From positions 372,001 to 436,000 of the forward strand of contig JADKBC010000049.1 in the NCBI GenBank assembly GCA_016715205.1: DNA of 64,000 nucleotides, read 5' to 3'. The translations under genes and the position numbers were made by a program. This DNA comes from Holophaga sp. (GTDB lineage: Bacteria > Acidobacteriota > Holophagae > Holophagales > Holophagaceae). Of this stretch, positions 47,540 to 55,764 are shown piece after piece. How positions within the stretch are numbered: the first letter of the stretch is position 1; every line of letters starts with the position of its first letter. The notes below the pieces were generated by a model, which saw only the letters and a list, made by a program, of their open reading frames with translations, did not search any database and was not told where the DNA came from.

Positions 47540-48934
47540 TCACTTTCCGCAGATGGACATCACGTGATCGACCACTTCGGTCTGCTGGGGCAGCAGGCCG
47601 CCGAATCGGCGCACGGAGGTGATGGGGGGAAGCTTCTCGACGCCCGCGAGGCTGAGGGCCAGGCGAAGCTCGTTCTCGATCTGACCGCCGGCATTGGCCT
47701 CGACCACCACCAAACGCTTGGTCTTGGGCAGCAGAGCCTTGAGCTGGTCCACGGGGAAAGGCCAGATGGTGATGGGGCGGAAGAGACCCGCCTTGATGCC
47801 GTGGTCGCGCAGGTTCTGCACGGCGCCCTTGGCGGCGCGGGCAGGTGTGTTGCAGGCCACCAGCAGGATTTCAGAATCGTCCGTGAGGAAGGTTTCCGAA
47901 CGGGCCTCCACCTTCATGGACTCGTACTTGGTCTGCAGGTAGCGGTTGAAGACTTCCAGATCGGATTCCTGGAGCTGGATCGAGGAAATCAGGTTGCCGC
48001 GGTGATCCCGATCGCCGTAGACAGCCCAGGACGGAATGCCGGGCTTGATCATGTGGTCGGGCAACTGCACCTTGCCGGTCATCTGGCCCAGATAGCCATC
48101 GGCCATGACGAGCACCGGGCTGCGGTATTTGAAGGTCAGTTCGAAGGCCAGGATGGTGAGATCGAGCATTTCCTGGGGCGTGCTGGGCATCAGGGTGATG
48201 GCGTGGGTATGGCCGTGGCCCAACCCGTGGCAGGCCAGCTTCACATCGGCCTGTTCCGGGGCGATGTTCCCCAGACCGGGGCCGCCGCGCATGATGTTGA
48301 CGAACACGCCGGGCACTTCGGCCCCGATCATGTAGCTGACGCCTTCCAGCATCAGGGAGAACCCGGGGCTGGAGGTGAAGGTCATGGTGGGTAGACCGGC
48401 GCCGCCGGTGCCATACATGTGGTTCACGGTGGCGACTTCGGAAACCGCCTGGAGGAAGACACCGCCCAGCTTGGGCTGCAGCTTGGCCATCAGTTCCGCA
48501 CCCTCGGTGGAGGGGGTGATGGGGTAGCCAAAGACGTGTCGGCAGCCGGCCAGGATGGCGCCGATGGCAGAGGCGTAGTTGCCCTTGATGACCAGGGGGC
48601 CGGTCTTGGGCAGCGCCACCTTTTCCGCCGGAATATCAACGGGTTTGGTGACTTCCCGCAGCTTGTCGCCAAAGAGCTTGGCGGGATCCTGGAGCTCGAA
48701 TTCTTCACCGGCTTCCAGGGCACGCAGGCCGTAGGGCTCGGGGCAGGCATCGATGCAAAGGCCGCAGCCCGTGCATTTCTCCAGGTCCAGGACGATGGGG
48801 ACCACGCCAGTGGTGGGATTGATCTCATCGGCGAAGGCGATGCAGCCCTTCACGCAGACGCTTACGCACCGACCGCAGCCCTTGCAGTAGTCCGAGACCA
48901 GAAATGGTTTGGGCCTTTCCTTCACTTGAGCCAT
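47540..48934 (-). CDS. 2-oxoacid:ferredoxin oxidoreductase, fused ferredoxin (delta) and alpha subunits
   Basis: 464 residues. The first 70 residues are a 2x[4Fe-4S] ferredoxin, CKGCGRCVSVC and CTGCGLCIDACPEPY. The rest is the alpha subunit: GNYASAIGAILAGCRHVFGYPITPSTE, SEVATVNHMYGTGGAG, FTSSPGFSLMLEGVSYMIG and RGGPGLGNIAPEQAD. Ten bases separate it from the beta-gamma gene, so the two form one operon. Electrons go to ferredoxin and then to respiration or hydrogen/formate-type sinks. Confidence 0.9.
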   Translation of the reverse strand: MAQVKERPKPFLVSDYCKGCGRCVSVCVKGCIAFADEINPTTGVVPIVLDLEKCTGCGLCIDACPEPYGLRALEAGEEFELQDPAKLFGDKLREVTKPVDIPAEKVALPKTGPLVIKGNYASAIGAILAGCRHVFGYPITPSTEGAELMAKLQPKLGGVFLQAVSEVATVNHMYGTGGAGLPTMTFTSSPGFSLMLEGVSYMIGAEVPGVFVNIMRGGPGLGNIAPEQADVKLACHGLGHGHTHAITLMPSTPQEMLDLTILAFELTFKYRSPVLVMADGYLGQMTGKVQLPDHMIKPGIPSWAVYGDRDHRGNLISSIQLQESDLEVFNRYLQTKYESMKVEARSETFLTDDSEILLVACNTPARAAKGAVQNLRDHGIKAGLFRPITIWPFPVDQLKALLPKTKRLVVVEANAGGQIENELRLALSLAGVEKLPPITSVRRFGGLLPQQTEVVDHVMSICGK

Positions 48935-48970
48935 TCGCGCGCTCCTCGAAATTGGAAGTTTTCAGGGGCC

Positions 48971-48996
48971 AAAAAAAAGCACCGGGCAAGCGCCCG
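48971..48996 (-). terminator. Terminator-like hairpin reading leftward, upstream of the oxidoreductase operon
   Basis: CGGGC (48983-48987) / GCCCG (48992-48996) with an A8 run at 48971-48978, which would be U8 on the minus strand. It lies between divergent genes, so it may block antisense or leftward read-through, or be part of a leader attenuator for the oxidoreductase operon. The short stem makes it weak. Confidence 0.35.
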
Positions 48997-49081
48997 ATGG
49001 CTGAAGTATTGGTTCCGCTCCGTGTGCATGGGGTCACAATCAGAGTGTTTCTGGTCACACCTCCCATCGATGGAAAGCCCC

Positions 49082-49573
49082 ATGTCCGAAGCCCACGTGA
49101 TTCGCCCCATTCAGCCTGCCGATGATCCCGTCGTGGCAGCCATCATCCGCGCCGTCATGCCCGAATTTGGCGCCGATGGTCCTGGCTTTGCCATCCATGA
49201 TCCCGAAGTGGATCACATGGCCGCAGCCTACGGAACGGAGGGCTCGGCCTACTTCGTACTGGAAGTGGGGGGGCGGGTGCTGGGGGGGGCCGGGGTGGCC
49301 GCCCTGGATGGCGGCCCGCCAGGTGTTTGCGAGCTGAAAAAGATGTATTTCCTGCCCGAGGCCCGGGGGCAAGGCCGTGGCGAGGCCATGATTCGCCATT
49401 GCCTTGCCCAGGCCAAAACACTTGGCTATGGCACCTGTTATCTGGAAACGTTGTCGGGCATGCAGGCGGCGATGCGTCTTTACGCCAAGATGGGGTTCAC
49501 GCCCCTTTGTTCACCGATGGGCGCCACGGGGCACCATGGCTGCGACCATTGGTATGCGCTGGAGCTCACATGA
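49082..49573 (+). CDS. GNAT-family N-acetyltransferase
   Basis: 163 residues: AYFVLEVGGRVLGGAGVAAL, KKMYFLPEARGQGRGEAMIRHCLAQAK (acetyl-CoA pyrophosphate loop RGQGRG) and CYLETLSGMQAAMRLYAKMGF. A Met 12 bases upstream is also possible. Its stop overlaps the acpS start (ATGA), implying coupled translation. The substrate is unknown. Confidence 0.85.
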   Translation: MSEAHVIRPIQPADDPVVAAIIRAVMPEFGADGPGFAIHDPEVDHMAAAYGTEGSAYFVLEVGGRVLGGAGVAALDGGPPGVCELKKMYFLPEARGQGRGEAMIRHCLAQAKTLGYGTCYLETLSGMQAAMRLYAKMGFTPLCSPMGATGHHGCDHWYALELT

Positions 49574-49950
49574 TTCGCGGCCTTGGAACCGACCTCTGCC
49601 CGCCTGCCCGCTGGGCGCACCTTATTGAGCGCTTTGGCGAAAAGGCGATCCACAGGGTGCTACATCCCGAGGAAGCCGCCTACCTGCTGCGGGGCAACGC
49701 CAGGCGTTTACCCGAACGCATGGCCGGGCGTTGGGCGTTGCGGGAGGCCTTTGGCAAGGCCCTGGGGGTGGGCCTCGATGGATGGTCCTGGAAGGAACTG
49801 CGCTTTCTGGAAGGCCGATTGTGGGCAGAAGGTGCCTTGGCGGAACGATTGGTGGCCCAGGGAATCCAAACCCTGCACGGCACGGTTTCTCATGATGCGG
49901 GCTTAGCCCTTGCCGTGGTGGTCCTGGAGGGAGAAACTCCTAGTCACTGA
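49570..49950 (+). CDS. acpS: Holo-[acyl-carrier-protein] synthase (4'-phosphopantetheinyl transferase)
   Basis: 126 residues. Attaches phosphopantetheine from CoA to acyl carrier protein. GLGTDLCPPARW (metal-binding Asp), RWALREAFGKALG (Glu/Lys motif) and TVSHDAGLALAVV with SHD in place of the common SHE. The sequence is a divergent member of the AcpS family but keeps the key residues and size. Confidence 0.85.
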   Translation: MIRGLGTDLCPPARWAHLIERFGEKAIHRVLHPEEAAYLLRGNARRLPERMAGRWALREAFGKALGVGLDGWSWKELRFLEGRLWAEGALAERLVAQGIQTLHGTVSHDAGLALAVVVLEGETPSH

Positions 49951-49997
49951 TTAAAGCCCCGCTCGATTCGGCCGATTCTCCTACTTGGAACCTACCT

Positions 49998-50855
49998 ATG
50001 GCCATGCCCACCCTCAACCAGCCCATGACGCCTCAAGAATTTCTGGGCATGAGGGACTTCATCTACGCTCAGACCGGGATTTTCTTCAATGAATCCAAGC
50101 AGTACTTTCTGGAAAATCGGCTGCAGCGGCGATTGGGCGACCTGAATCTCAAGGGTTACCGGGAATACTTGGACCTGCTGCAGGGGCCCCGGGGACGGGA
50201 AGAACTGAAACAGCTCTTTGTGGAAATCACCACCAACGAAACCAGTTTCTGGCGCAATCCCCCCCAGATCGAAGCCTTCCAGAAGATGGTGCTGCCCGAA
50301 GCCGTCAAATTGGCCAAGGAGCGGGGTGCCAACCGTTTCCGGATCTGGAGCGCGGCCTGTTCCTCCGGCGAGGAGCCCTACACCCTGGCCATGATCTGTC
50401 AGGAAGCCAAGGATACGGTGCTCAAGGGCATGACCACCGAGATCGTCGCCACCGATATCAGTGAAAAAGTGCTGGCCCAGGCCCGGGATGGGGCCTACGG
50501 GTCGTACACGCTCCGCAATTTGACCCCCGTGCAGATGAAGGCCCATTTCAACCAGACCGGGCCCGATGCCTTCGACGTGAAACCGGAACTCAAACAGCTG
50601 GTTACCCTCAAGCATTTCAACTTGGTGGATTGGCCCGGCTACAAAGCTTTGGGCTCGTTTGACGTTATTTTCTGCCGCAACGTGTTGATCTATTTCGATG
50701 AGGCCGTGAAAACCAAAGTGCTCAAAGGCTTCCACGAACAGCTCCACCCCAAGTCCTACCTGCTGGTGGGACATAGCGAATCGATCCACAGTTTCAATAC
50801 CGGTTTTGAACTGCTTCACTTCAGCAAGGCCATGGGTTACCGCAAACGCGGCTAA
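49998..50855 (+). CDS. cheR: Chemotaxis protein methyltransferase CheR
   Basis: 285 residues. Methylates glutamates on chemoreceptors with SAM. N-terminal helical domain, then ITTNETSFWRNPPQIEAF, SAM motif RIWSAACSSGEEPYTLAM, ATDISEKVLAQAR and FDVIFCRNVLIYFDEAVK. First gene of a same-strand run with two HDOD genes, cheB and a FliK-like gene. Confidence 0.94.
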   Translation: MAMPTLNQPMTPQEFLGMRDFIYAQTGIFFNESKQYFLENRLQRRLGDLNLKGYREYLDLLQGPRGREELKQLFVEITTNETSFWRNPPQIEAFQKMVLPEAVKLAKERGANRFRIWSAACSSGEEPYTLAMICQEAKDTVLKGMTTEIVATDISEKVLAQARDGAYGSYTLRNLTPVQMKAHFNQTGPDAFDVKPELKQLVTLKHFNLVDWPGYKALGSFDVIFCRNVLIYFDEAVKTKVLKGFHEQLHPKSYLLVGHSESIHSFNTGFELLHFSKAMGYRKRG

Positions 50856-50873
50856 GGCCCGGAGGAATTCCGC

Positions 50874-51722
50874 ATGCCCATTTCACCCCAGGAACTCATC
50901 ACCAACCTTGGCGATTTGCCGCCCCTGCCTCAGGTGGCCGCCCAGGTGTTGCGCATCGCGGCGGACCCCGACGCATCAACGGATGAGCTCCAGAAGGTCA
51001 TCGGCACGGATCAGGCACTCTCGGCGCAGATTCTGAAGATCGCCAATTCCGCCATGTTTGGCATGGTGCGGGAAGTCACCACGCTGACCCAGGCCATCAT
51101 GACCCTGGGCTTTTCCACCATCAAGAGCATCGTCATTGCCTCCAGCGCCAAGAACCTCTACAGCCGTGGCGCTGCGGGGTTGCAGGAACGTTTGATGTGG
51201 GAGCACGCCCTGGTTTCGGCCATTGCAGGGCGCGCCTATGGCCGGGCCCTGCGCTTCCCCCGCACCGAAGAGGTGTTCCTGGCGGCCCTGATGCACGATA
51301 TTGGCAAGAGCGTCATGGCCATCAAGTTCCCCGAGCGCTACGGCGTGCTGATGCGCACCGTCTATAACGAACAGGGTGATGGCCTCTCCCTGGAACTGGA
51401 CACCTTCGGCTTCGATCACGCCATGGTGGGCGAGGCCTTGCTCCATTCCTGGAATATTGCCGCCAGCATTGAGCAGGCTGCCCGCTGGCATCACGATCCC
51501 ATCCAGGCACCGGTCGAACACCGCAACCTGGTGGCCATCGTGGCCCTGGGCAACCAGTTGGCCCTGAGCCAGAACATCGGCATCGGCCGCGTTGAATCCC
51601 TGGCGACAGCCACCGAGGAAGCGCTGGAAATCCTGGGCATTGATGCCTCCACCCTTGAAGCCCACCAGGAAACGGCACTGGAAGCCCTGGAACGGGACAA
51701 GTCCCTCATTTCGGATTTCTGA
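50874..51722 (+). CDS. HDOD-domain signalling protein
   Basis: 282 residues, single HDOD domain, an HD-like fold common in bacterial signal transduction (often near chemotaxis genes) with mostly unknown activity. Recognisable blocks: PPLPQVAAQVLRIAADPD, ALSAQILKIANSAMFG, TLTQAIMTLGFSTIKSIVIA, LMHDIGKSVMAIKFPERY and a C-terminal AARWHHDP. The HD pair (MHDIGK) is kept. It lies 19 bases after cheR and one base from the second HDOD gene. Confidence 0.9.
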   Translation: MPISPQELITNLGDLPPLPQVAAQVLRIAADPDASTDELQKVIGTDQALSAQILKIANSAMFGMVREVTTLTQAIMTLGFSTIKSIVIASSAKNLYSRGAAGLQERLMWEHALVSAIAGRAYGRALRFPRTEEVFLAALMHDIGKSVMAIKFPERYGVLMRTVYNEQGDGLSLELDTFGFDHAMVGEALLHSWNIAASIEQAARWHHDPIQAPVEHRNLVAIVALGNQLALSQNIGIGRVESLATATEEALEILGIDASTLEAHQETALEALERDKSLISDF

Positions 51723-51723
51723 C

Positions 51724-52575
51724 ATGATCACCCAGGATCTCGTTCGACAGCGGGTTCGCAACCTTCCTTCCCTGCCCACCACGGTGGTGTCCCTGGGGCA
51801 GGCGGTGGCGGATGAGCGCTGCACGGTGGATCGGATCCTGGGCATCCTCGCCAAGGATCCGCCCCTGTCCGCCGCCATGCTTCGCATCGCCAACACGGCA
51901 GGTTTTGCGGGTGACAACCGGGTCAGTGACCTTCGCACGGCCCTGCAGCGGCTGGGCTACGATGCGGTGCTGAACCTGAGCCGCACCACGGCGGTGATCC
52001 GCGGTTTCCGGGATTCCAAACATCTGGATTCCATCCTGCTTTGGCAGCACTCCGTGGCGGTGGCGCTCACCTCCAAGGCCATCTGCAAGATCCAGGGCAA
52101 CCGTGCCATGGAAGAAACGGCCTTCCTGGCCGGGCTGCTGCACGATATCGGCAAGCTGGCCCTGGACCGCTGCTTCACCGATGAATACGCGCCGGTGGTG
52201 GAAGCCTTCCATGGCGGCGAATTCATTGTGGATGCCGAGCAGCGCATTCTCGGCATGACCCACGCCACGGTGGGCGCCATGGTGGCCGAGAACTGGAATT
52301 TCCCACCCGAACTGGTGGATGCGATCCGAGATCACCACACCCCGCCCAAGGATGCCTTCCTCGCCAACCTGGTCCACCTGGCGGATCTGATGGTGCGCAC
52401 GCGCATTCCCTATGGGCCCGCCGACGAAACCCTGGTCGTTGCCCTGGAAGAACTGCCTGCCTTCTACGAAGTTTTCAAACCCGGCAAGGATTTCGACCTG
52501 GAGCGCTTGACCTTCAGCATCGATGACGAACTCGACCACGCCGTTACCTTTGTGCAGTTGGCCTTCAAGGACTGA
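51724..52575 (+). CDS. Second HDOD-domain signalling protein
   Basis: 283 residues, homologous in layout to the preceding protein: LPSLPTTVVSLGQAVADE, PPLSAAMLRIANTAGFAG, LRTALQRLGYDAVLNLSR, AGLLHDIGKLALDRCF and IRDHHTPPKD. The divergence between the two suggests an old duplication rather than a recent one. The ATG at 51724 follows the previous stop by one base, so the pair is coupled. cheB starts 18 bases later. Confidence 0.9.
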   Translation: MITQDLVRQRVRNLPSLPTTVVSLGQAVADERCTVDRILGILAKDPPLSAAMLRIANTAGFAGDNRVSDLRTALQRLGYDAVLNLSRTTAVIRGFRDSKHLDSILLWQHSVAVALTSKAICKIQGNRAMEETAFLAGLLHDIGKLALDRCFTDEYAPVVEAFHGGEFIVDAEQRILGMTHATVGAMVAENWNFPPELVDAIRDHHTPPKDAFLANLVHLADLMVRTRIPYGPADETLVVALEELPAFYEVFKPGKDFDLERLTFSIDDELDHAVTFVQLAFKD

Positions 52576-52592
52576 GAGGAATCAAAGCTGCC

Positions 52593-53678
52593 ATGGATCT
52601 CATTCGTGTCCTGATCGTTGACGACAGCCCCTTCATGCGGAAGGCCATCGAGCGGATGCTGCTGGCCGCCGAAGATATCCAGGTGGTGGGCACCGCCCGT
52701 GACGGCATCGATGCCCTGGAAAAGATCCCGCTGCTGAAACCCGACATCGTCACCCTGGATGTGGAAATGCCCCGCATGGACGGGCTGGCCTGCCTGAAAA
52801 AAATCATGCAGGATCATCCGCTGCCGGTGTTGATGGTCTCCAGCCTCACCCAGGAAGGCGCCCAGGCCACCTTGGAAGCACTGGCCGCCGGGGCCTTGGA
52901 TTTCATTCCCAAGGAATCCAGCATGGCATCGGGCAGCATTCTGCAGATTCAGCAGGATCTTCAGGAAAAGGTGCGCAAGCTGGCGCTCAGCCCCCGTTTC
53001 CGCAAACCTGCCGCTCGGCCCGCTCTGCCTCAGCCCATTCCACGCACTTCCTTCGCACCCGCCCGCGCCGGAGCCGCCGCCCCGGGAACCATGGCCGGCA
53101 GTCCCATGGCCGAGATCCTCGCCATCGGCTGTTCCACGGGTGGTCCCAAGGCCCTGCAGGATCTGCTGCCCACGCTTCCCAAGAACTTGCCGGTTCCCTG
53201 CCTTATCGTGCAGCACATGCCCGCCAGCTTCACCAAACCCTTTGCCGAGCGTTTGAACACCATCTGTCAGGTGGAGGTGAAGGAAGCCGAGCACGGTGAA
53301 TTCGCCCGCCCAGGCACCGTCTACATCGCGCCCGGTGGCATTCACATGAACTACCGGCAGCGCGGCGCCCAGGCCATCATCGAGCTGAATCCCGAACCCG
53401 CCGACACGCTGCACAAGCCCTCCGTGGATGTGATGTTCCAGAGCCTGGCCCAGGAATGCAGCAAGCAGATCCTGGCCATGATCCTCACGGGCATGGGCAG
53501 TGATGGCGCCAAGGGCATGCAGATGCTGAAGGGCAAGGGCGCCCACACCCTGGCCGAGGCCGAGGAAAGCTGCGTGGTCTACGGCATGCCCAAGGCTGCC
53601 TTCGAACGTGGTTGTGTGGATCAGGTGGCCCCTCTGCCGGACATCGGCGGAATTCTCCGCAGGCATTTCGGGATCTGA
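52593..53678 (+). CDS. cheB: Chemotaxis response regulator protein-glutamate methylesterase CheB
   Basis: 361 residues. N-terminal receiver (VLIVDDSPFMRKAIERML, TLDVEMPRMDGLACLKK with phospho-Asp). A Pro/Ala-rich linker (RPALPQPIPR) precedes the methylesterase domain with catalytic Ser in GCSTGGPKALQ, His in QHMPASFTKPFAERL and Asp in TGMGSDGAKGM. Counteracts CheR on the receptors. Confidence 0.95.
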   Translation: MDLIRVLIVDDSPFMRKAIERMLLAAEDIQVVGTARDGIDALEKIPLLKPDIVTLDVEMPRMDGLACLKKIMQDHPLPVLMVSSLTQEGAQATLEALAAGALDFIPKESSMASGSILQIQQDLQEKVRKLALSPRFRKPAARPALPQPIPRTSFAPARAGAAAPGTMAGSPMAEILAIGCSTGGPKALQDLLPTLPKNLPVPCLIVQHMPASFTKPFAERLNTICQVEVKEAEHGEFARPGTVYIAPGGIHMNYRQRGAQAIIELNPEPADTLHKPSVDVMFQSLAQECSKQILAMILTGMGSDGAKGMQMLKGKGAHTLAEAEESCVVYGMPKAAFERGCVDQVAPLPDIGGILRRHFGI

Positions 53679-53703
53679 ATTCCCTGCTCCGGCCGTGAGC
53701 CCC

Positions 53704-54987
53704 ATGAACCCTGTGACTTCCGCACTCTCCTCCGTTACGGCCCTGACCCAGACGTTGCTGCTGCGTCAGGGGCTCCCGGCGGGGGATGTGGAAGCCCTGG
53801 TGAAAGCCATGGGGCAGGAACTGGCCGTGAAATACCTGGGGCAGGGGGCCGAGGGCGCCGAACTGGAATTACCGGGGGGTCGCATCATCACGGCCCAGGG
53901 TGAGGTGCCCTTTTCCGAGGGCACCCAGTTGCGGGTGCGGGTGGCCAGCGAGAATGGAACGCTGAAGCTGCAAACCCTGGAAGCCAAGCCTCCGGCCACG
54001 CCCAACCTGCTGGCGCCCTTGCTGCAAGGCGAGGCCGCCTCCCTGATCGCTCAGTTGCAGCAACCTTCCCCTGCGCTGGAACTTGCCCCGCTGGTGCAGC
54101 TCATGCGTCTGATGGCAGCTGCGCCAGAAGCAGCCCCGCCCACCCTGGAAACCCTCACCCAGGCTATTGCAGCGCTGCCCAAGGACATGGCGGCCAGCCT
54201 CGCCCGGGTGCTGGGAGGCGAGGTTACCGAATCGCCAGCCGCCCTGGCGCAGCGGATCCTTGGGGCCAAAGATGCCCTGCTGGTCGCCACTGCCACCGAG
54301 CTATTGACCCGACTTCAGCTCCTGTTGAAGCAATCCGGTCTTGCCCCCGAACCGCGCGCCGTCATCGACACCTGGCTGCAGTCCTTGCTTGGCCGCAAAG
54401 CCCCCGAAGCTTCAGGTGCCCGGGACCTGCTGCCCTCCCAGGGTTCGCGAATTCTGAGCGGGGCCGATCTGGCCAAGGTGAGTGCAGCGCTCGGCAAGAC
54501 CACCGCACCGCCACTCCAGGTGCCAGACGTATGGGAAGCCTGGATCAAAGGCGCCGTGCGCACCCTTGCGGACCCTGAGCTGGCCCCGCGCGAAGCACCC
54601 TTCCACGCCATTCAGGCCAAGGAAAACACCGCCTTCTTCGAGATTCCGGTGCCCTGGGCTGGCGGCAAACCCTTGCAACTCTGGGTGGAAAAGGACGCGC
54701 CCGAGGCGCGTGGGTCAGACTCGGATTCCGTCACACGTGTGTTGTTAGGACTATCACTCACGCGGCTTGGCGAAACCCGGGTGGGCCTACAGCGCAGCGG
54801 CAGCGCCCTCGCCGTGCGCATCTGGACCGAACACCCGGAATTGCTGGAAGCCCAGCAACGGGAGATCGAACAGGAACTGCAGGAGATCGCGGCGACCGTG
54901 GATGTGCGGGTGCTGCCCTTGGGGCCGGGCCCTGTGCCCGAACTGCGGGCGGTGGTGGTGGGGGCCAGTTGGCATGCGCTGGGGTGA
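53704..54987 (+). CDS. FliK-like flagellar hook-length control protein
   Basis: 427 residues, Ala/Leu/Pro-rich with no signal peptide. The last 120 residues (LLGLSLTRLGETRVGLQRSG, ALAVRIWTEHPELLEAQQRE, LQEIAATVDVRVLPLG) have the strand-helix layout of the Flg_hook/FliK C-terminal domain. The N-terminal 250 residues are low-complexity helical spacer, as in FliK. It follows cheB by 25 bases. The family call rests on layout and context, since FliK sequences are poorly conserved. Confidence 0.6.
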   Translation: MNPVTSALSSVTALTQTLLLRQGLPAGDVEALVKAMGQELAVKYLGQGAEGAELELPGGRIITAQGEVPFSEGTQLRVRVASENGTLKLQTLEAKPPATPNLLAPLLQGEAASLIAQLQQPSPALELAPLVQLMRLMAAAPEAAPPTLETLTQAIAALPKDMAASLARVLGGEVTESPAALAQRILGAKDALLVATATELLTRLQLLLKQSGLAPEPRAVIDTWLQSLLGRKAPEASGARDLLPSQGSRILSGADLAKVSAALGKTTAPPLQVPDVWEAWIKGAVRTLADPELAPREAPFHAIQAKENTAFFEIPVPWAGGKPLQLWVEKDAPEARGSDSDSVTRVLLGLSLTRLGETRVGLQRSGSALAVRIWTEHPELLEAQQREIEQELQEIAATVDVRVLPLGPGPVPELRAVVVGASWHALG

Positions 54988-55077
54988 AGGAATGATTTAA
55001 AGAAGGTGTTTCTGATTTGTTCTGAATGGCAACACCTGGGATTGGTGGTACTGATCTGAATCACGTTTGATTTGGGC

Positions 55078-55523
55078 TCAGCAGGCCACAATTTTGATGA
55101 ATTCCCAACCAAGGATCAGGGCAGAAGAGAGGCCAAAAGCGAATGAGAGTAGAACTGTTGAATGCCATATTCGAGCAAACCAGATAGTTCGGCTGCATTC
55201 TCGTGTGTCGAAATCCTGAATGGCTTTGCGAAGACGCTCAATGGATTTCTGATTCTCTGGGTCATTCAACTCTCTTGAGAGTTCATTCATCCTGCGGGAA
55301 GTGTCGTACCCTTCCAAATTTCGAAAAAGACAAATATTCCCAACGAAATGAGCATGAGTAAGGCTGCCCGCATCATTTGTTGCTTGGAAATGTGCTCTTT
55401 TGTGGCGTTCCACAGCCCAAAAAACCCGGCATACCCAGCGAGGATCATTATGTTGGTATACCCGATCGCTTTTTCATACATTTCAGACATAAATTTTTTC
55501 TGTGAATGAATGTATGCCTGCAT
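55078..55523 (-). pseudogene. Frameshifted small membrane protein, integron cassette gene
   Basis: One reading frame (55287-55523) gives two membrane helices (GYTNIMILAGYAGFFGLW and AALLMLISLGIFVFFEIWK). A second (55078-55413) continues with a coiled segment (RRMNELSRELNDPENQKSI), a third helix (SFAFGLSSALILGWEFI) and a Cys at the end. They join into a single 148-residue protein if one G is added to the G3 run on the minus strand (55309-55311). A strong AGGAG lies before an ATG at 55575 that opens only a six-codon frame, so the true start is also unclear. It is lower in GC than its neighbours and placed just after the attC at 55592-55714. Confidence 0.55.
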
Positions 55524-55591
55524 TTCCAGTGTAAGACTCTCAACGCATTCCGATTTACCTTCTCTTGTTTTGCATCGGCCGCTCCTGTGAA

Positions 55592-55714
55592 CCCTAACGG
55601 CCCGAGCTAATCGGCGCAGCCGATGGCGGGATGATTGTGGGAGAGAAGGAATCAAGAGGCATTAAGGGAAAACCAAATGGTTGAGGCTGCGTAAAGGTTG
55701 AGCGACTGGTTAGC
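55592..55714 (-). mobile_element. Integron attC recombination site
   Basis: On the minus strand: R'' GCTAAC (55714-55709) CAGTC, L'' GCTCAACC (55703-55696). About 80 bases of spacer follow, containing a stem ATCGGC-GCA-GCCGAT, then L' GATTAGCTC (55612-55604) and R' GTTAGGG (55598-55592). CTAAC pairs with GTTAG, and GCTCAA pairs with TTAGC leaving one unpaired G. This is the extrahelical-base arrangement that defines folded attC sites. The 123-bp length is in the VCR range. It ends about 17 bases before the ATG at 55575, as for a cassette junction. Confidence 0.75.
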
Positions 55715-55764
55715 TGGTGAGTGCCGTAATGGGTGGTTTGCATAGTTTTGTCGAGTTGCAAAAC

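Noticed and set aside
46498..47622. 374-codon antisense frame across the oxidoreductase beta/gamma gene
   Set aside because: His/Gly/Asp-rich shadow of a well-supported gene.
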